From the NCBI GenBank assembly GCA_013815405.1, contig JACDGF010000107.1, positions 1-7,219 on the forward strand: a stretch of 7,219 bases of DNA. The letters are read 5' to 3'. A model generated the notes under the pieces. The model was not told the DNA's origin. It did no database searches and saw only the letters and a program-made list of their open reading frames with translations. A program made the position numbers and the translations under genes. The stretch is from Caulobacteraceae bacterium (lineage in GTDB: Bacteria > Pseudomonadota > Alphaproteobacteria > Caulobacterales > Caulobacteraceae). Each line of letters begins with the position of its first letter. Positions within the stretch are counted from its first letter, which is position 1. Positions 5,614 through 7,219 of the stretch are shown in pieces.

Positions 5614-7219
5614 ATGGACGACCTCGCTGGACCGGTCGATCTGGAGCCCGACGAGACCGTCCTGAGCGGGGACCTCGCCGAACTCCTGTCGATCAAGGAC
5701 GCCGACAGTTTTCTGGTCGCCGACGCCTGGGGGGATATCCGGGGCGGGGTGGACGGGCTGTTCGCCGACGACACCCGCCTGCTGTCGCGCTTTCGCCTGC
5801 TGATCGGGGAAAAGCGTCCATCGAAGCTGAGCTTCGGCCTGTCGCCCGACAACGCCGTCTTCACCTTCAACGGGGCCAACCTCGCCCTGCCTCCGGTGGG
5901 AGAGCGCTTCACGCCGCGGGGAGTCATCCATGTGGAGCGCAAGCGCTGCCTGCGCGGCGGCCACCTTTTCGAACGTCTGCGCCTGACCAATTTCGGGCTC
6001 GACGAGGTGATGCTGCCGATCGTCTTCGAATACGCCGCCGATTTCCGCGACATGTTCGAGGTGCGCGGCATCGGGCGCGCGGCGCGCGGGTCCGCTCGGG
6101 CGCCGCGTCTCGACGGCCGCAGCGTGGTGTTCGTCTACGACGGGCTCGACGGGGTCCGGCGGGACGCCATCGTGGCCTTTTCCGAGCCGCCGTGGCGCAT
6201 GACCTCGGGCCGGGCCGATTTCATGTTCGCCGTGGCCCCGCGCCGGCGCATGGACCTCTATGTGGAGGCGGGGCCCGCCGACAATGAGCGCCCGGGGCGG
6301 CATCGCTTCGTGGCCGCCCTCTCCCGCGCCCGCGCCACCGCCCGGGAGGTCAAGAGCAGGGGCGCGCGGGTCAGCGCGGCCGACGGGGCGTTCGGCGCCT
6401 GGCTGGAGCAGTCGCGCGCCGACGTCGCGGTCCTGACCACCGACCTGCCCACCGGCCCCTACCCCTATGCGGGCATCCCCTGGTTCTCCACTCCGTTCGG
6501 CCGAGACGGCATCATCACCGCCTGGCAGATGCTGTGGCTGGACCCGTCCCTGGCCCGTGGCGTGCTCGCCTATCTCGCGGCGCGCCAGTCGACCCGAATT
6601 TGCGCCTTCGACGACTCCACGCCCGGCAAGATCATGCACGAAACCCGGCGCGGAGAGATGGCGGCCCTTAAGGAAATCCCCTTCGGCCTCTACTACGGGG
6701 GCGTCGACACCACGCCCCTGTTCGTCGCCCTGGCCGGGGCCTATCTGGAGCGCACCGGGGACGCCGAACTGATCCACGCGATCTGGCCCACCCTCATCGC
6801 CGCCATCGCCTGGCTGGACGACTACGGCGATTCCAACGGCGATGGCCTGATCGACTATGCCCGGGCCGCGGACAGCGGCCTTTCCAACCAAGGCTGGAAG
6901 GATAGCGTCGATTCCATCTTTCACGACGACGGGCGCTTCGCGGCCGGCCCGATCGCCCTGGTCGAGGTCCAGGGCTACGCCTTCGCGGCTTGGCGCGCCA
7001 TGGCGGCCATGGCGACACGGCTCGGAGAGCCCGGGGCGCAGGCCTGGTCAGCGCGCGCCGAGGCCATGCGCGCGGCGGTCGAGGCGCGTTTCTGGCTGGA
7101 GGATCGGGGCTACTACGCCCTGGCCATCGACGGCGCGGGCGAGGCCTGCGGCCCGCAGACCTCCAATCCCGGCCATCTGCTGTTCGTCGGCCTGCCATCG
7201 GCGGACCGGGCGGCCAAGG
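5614..7219 (+). CDS. Amylo-alpha-1,6-glucosidase / glycogen-debranching family protein, 3' end cut by window
   Basis: An open frame of 535 codons continues past the right edge; relatives are about 700-740 aa, so some 200 residues are missing. Residues about 25-215 match the N-terminal beta-rich debranching domain, with DSFLVADAWGDIRGG followed by GLFADDTRLLSRFRL near residues 31-63. The (alpha/alpha)6-barrel glucosidase domain follows, with IPWFSTPFGRDGI (288-300), a YYGGVDTTPLF motif near 361-371, GLSNQGWKDSVDS (422-434) and EVQGYAFAAWRA (451-462). Asp430 in WKDS is in the segment usually assigned to the active site. Such enzymes hydrolyse alpha-1,6 or related alpha-glucosidic bonds in glycogen-like glucans, but this bacterial subgroup is poorly characterised. 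No signal peptide is seen. The ATG at 5614 lies 11 bp after the glycosyltransferase stop with no clear Shine-Dalgarno, which points to coupled translation within one transcript. The family call is firm; the exact substrate is not. Confidence 0.92.
   Translation, partial: MDDLAGPVDLEPDETVLSGDLAELLSIKDADSFLVADAWGDIRGGVDGLFADDTRLLSRFRLLIGEKRPSKLSFGLSPDNAVFTFNGANLALPPVGERFTPRGVIHVERKRCLRGGHLFERLRLTNFGLDEVMLPIVFEYAADFRDMFEVRGIGRAARGSARAPRLDGRSVVFVYDGLDGVRRDAIVAFSEPPWRMTSGRADFMFAVAPRRRMDLYVEAGPADNERPGRHRFVAALSRARATAREVKSRGARVSAADGAFGAWLEQSRADVAVLTTDLPTGPYPYAGIPWFSTPFGRDGIITAWQMLWLDPSLARGVLAYLAARQSTRICAFDDSTPGKIMHETRRGEMAALKEIPFGLYYGGVDTTPLFVALAGAYLERTGDAELIHAIWPTLIAAIAWLDDYGDSNGDGLIDYARAADSGLSNQGWKDSVDSIFHDDGRFAAGPIALVEVQGYAFAAWRAMAAMATRLGEPGAQAWSARAEAMRAAVEARFWLEDRGYYALAIDGAGEACGPQTSNPGHLLFVGLPSADRAAK

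Noticed and set aside
5506..6924. Minus-strand open frame of 472 codons
   Set aside because: It lies opposite the glycosyltransferase end and the debranching gene, whose conserved motifs are clear; the product is rich in Gly/Arg/Pro and resembles nothing I recognise.

Overview
The window is very GC-rich, densely coded bacterial chromosome with small gene gaps and a strong G/C bias at third codon positions. Codon use and gene content fit an alphaproteobacterium, perhaps of the Caulobacteraceae; this is inferred from style and gene families, not proven. Composition looks uniform and I see no insertion sequence, phage gene, tRNA, rRNA or CRISPR array. There are six protein genes, the two outer ones cut by the window edges.

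Left part (1-2847). A class-IV PLP aminotransferase-fold gene runs leftward off the window from a GTG start at 634. Divergent from it across a 57-bp gap is a compact two-gene selenium operon: mnmH (tRNA 2-selenouridine synthase) overlaps selD (selenophosphate synthetase) by the ATGA arrangement. SelD makes selenophosphate and MnmH uses it to replace sulfur by selenium at the wobble uridine of certain tRNAs. No selenocysteine-insertion genes (selA, selB, selC) are present in the window.

Middle (2823-4501). A UMF1/Atg22-like major facilitator transporter lies on the minus strand, tail-to-tail with selD and overlapping it by 25 bp. It reads from a TTG start backed by a good ribosome binding site. 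A 206-bp divergent intergenic region follows, with several short inverted repeats and a possible promoter.

Right part (4502-7219). A GT4 family glycosyltransferase is followed after 11 bp by an amylo-alpha-1,6-glucosidase (glycogen-debranching type) that runs off the right edge. The pair probably forms an operon acting on an alpha-glucan or a related glycoside.

The most unusual observation is in the aminotransferase: the part of the fold where the Schiff-base lysine should lie contains no lysine, and the glutamate that normally contacts the pyridine nitrogen of PLP is also replaced. The rest of the window looks like ordinary core or near-core genome, and I found no convincing evidence of a new multi-gene system.
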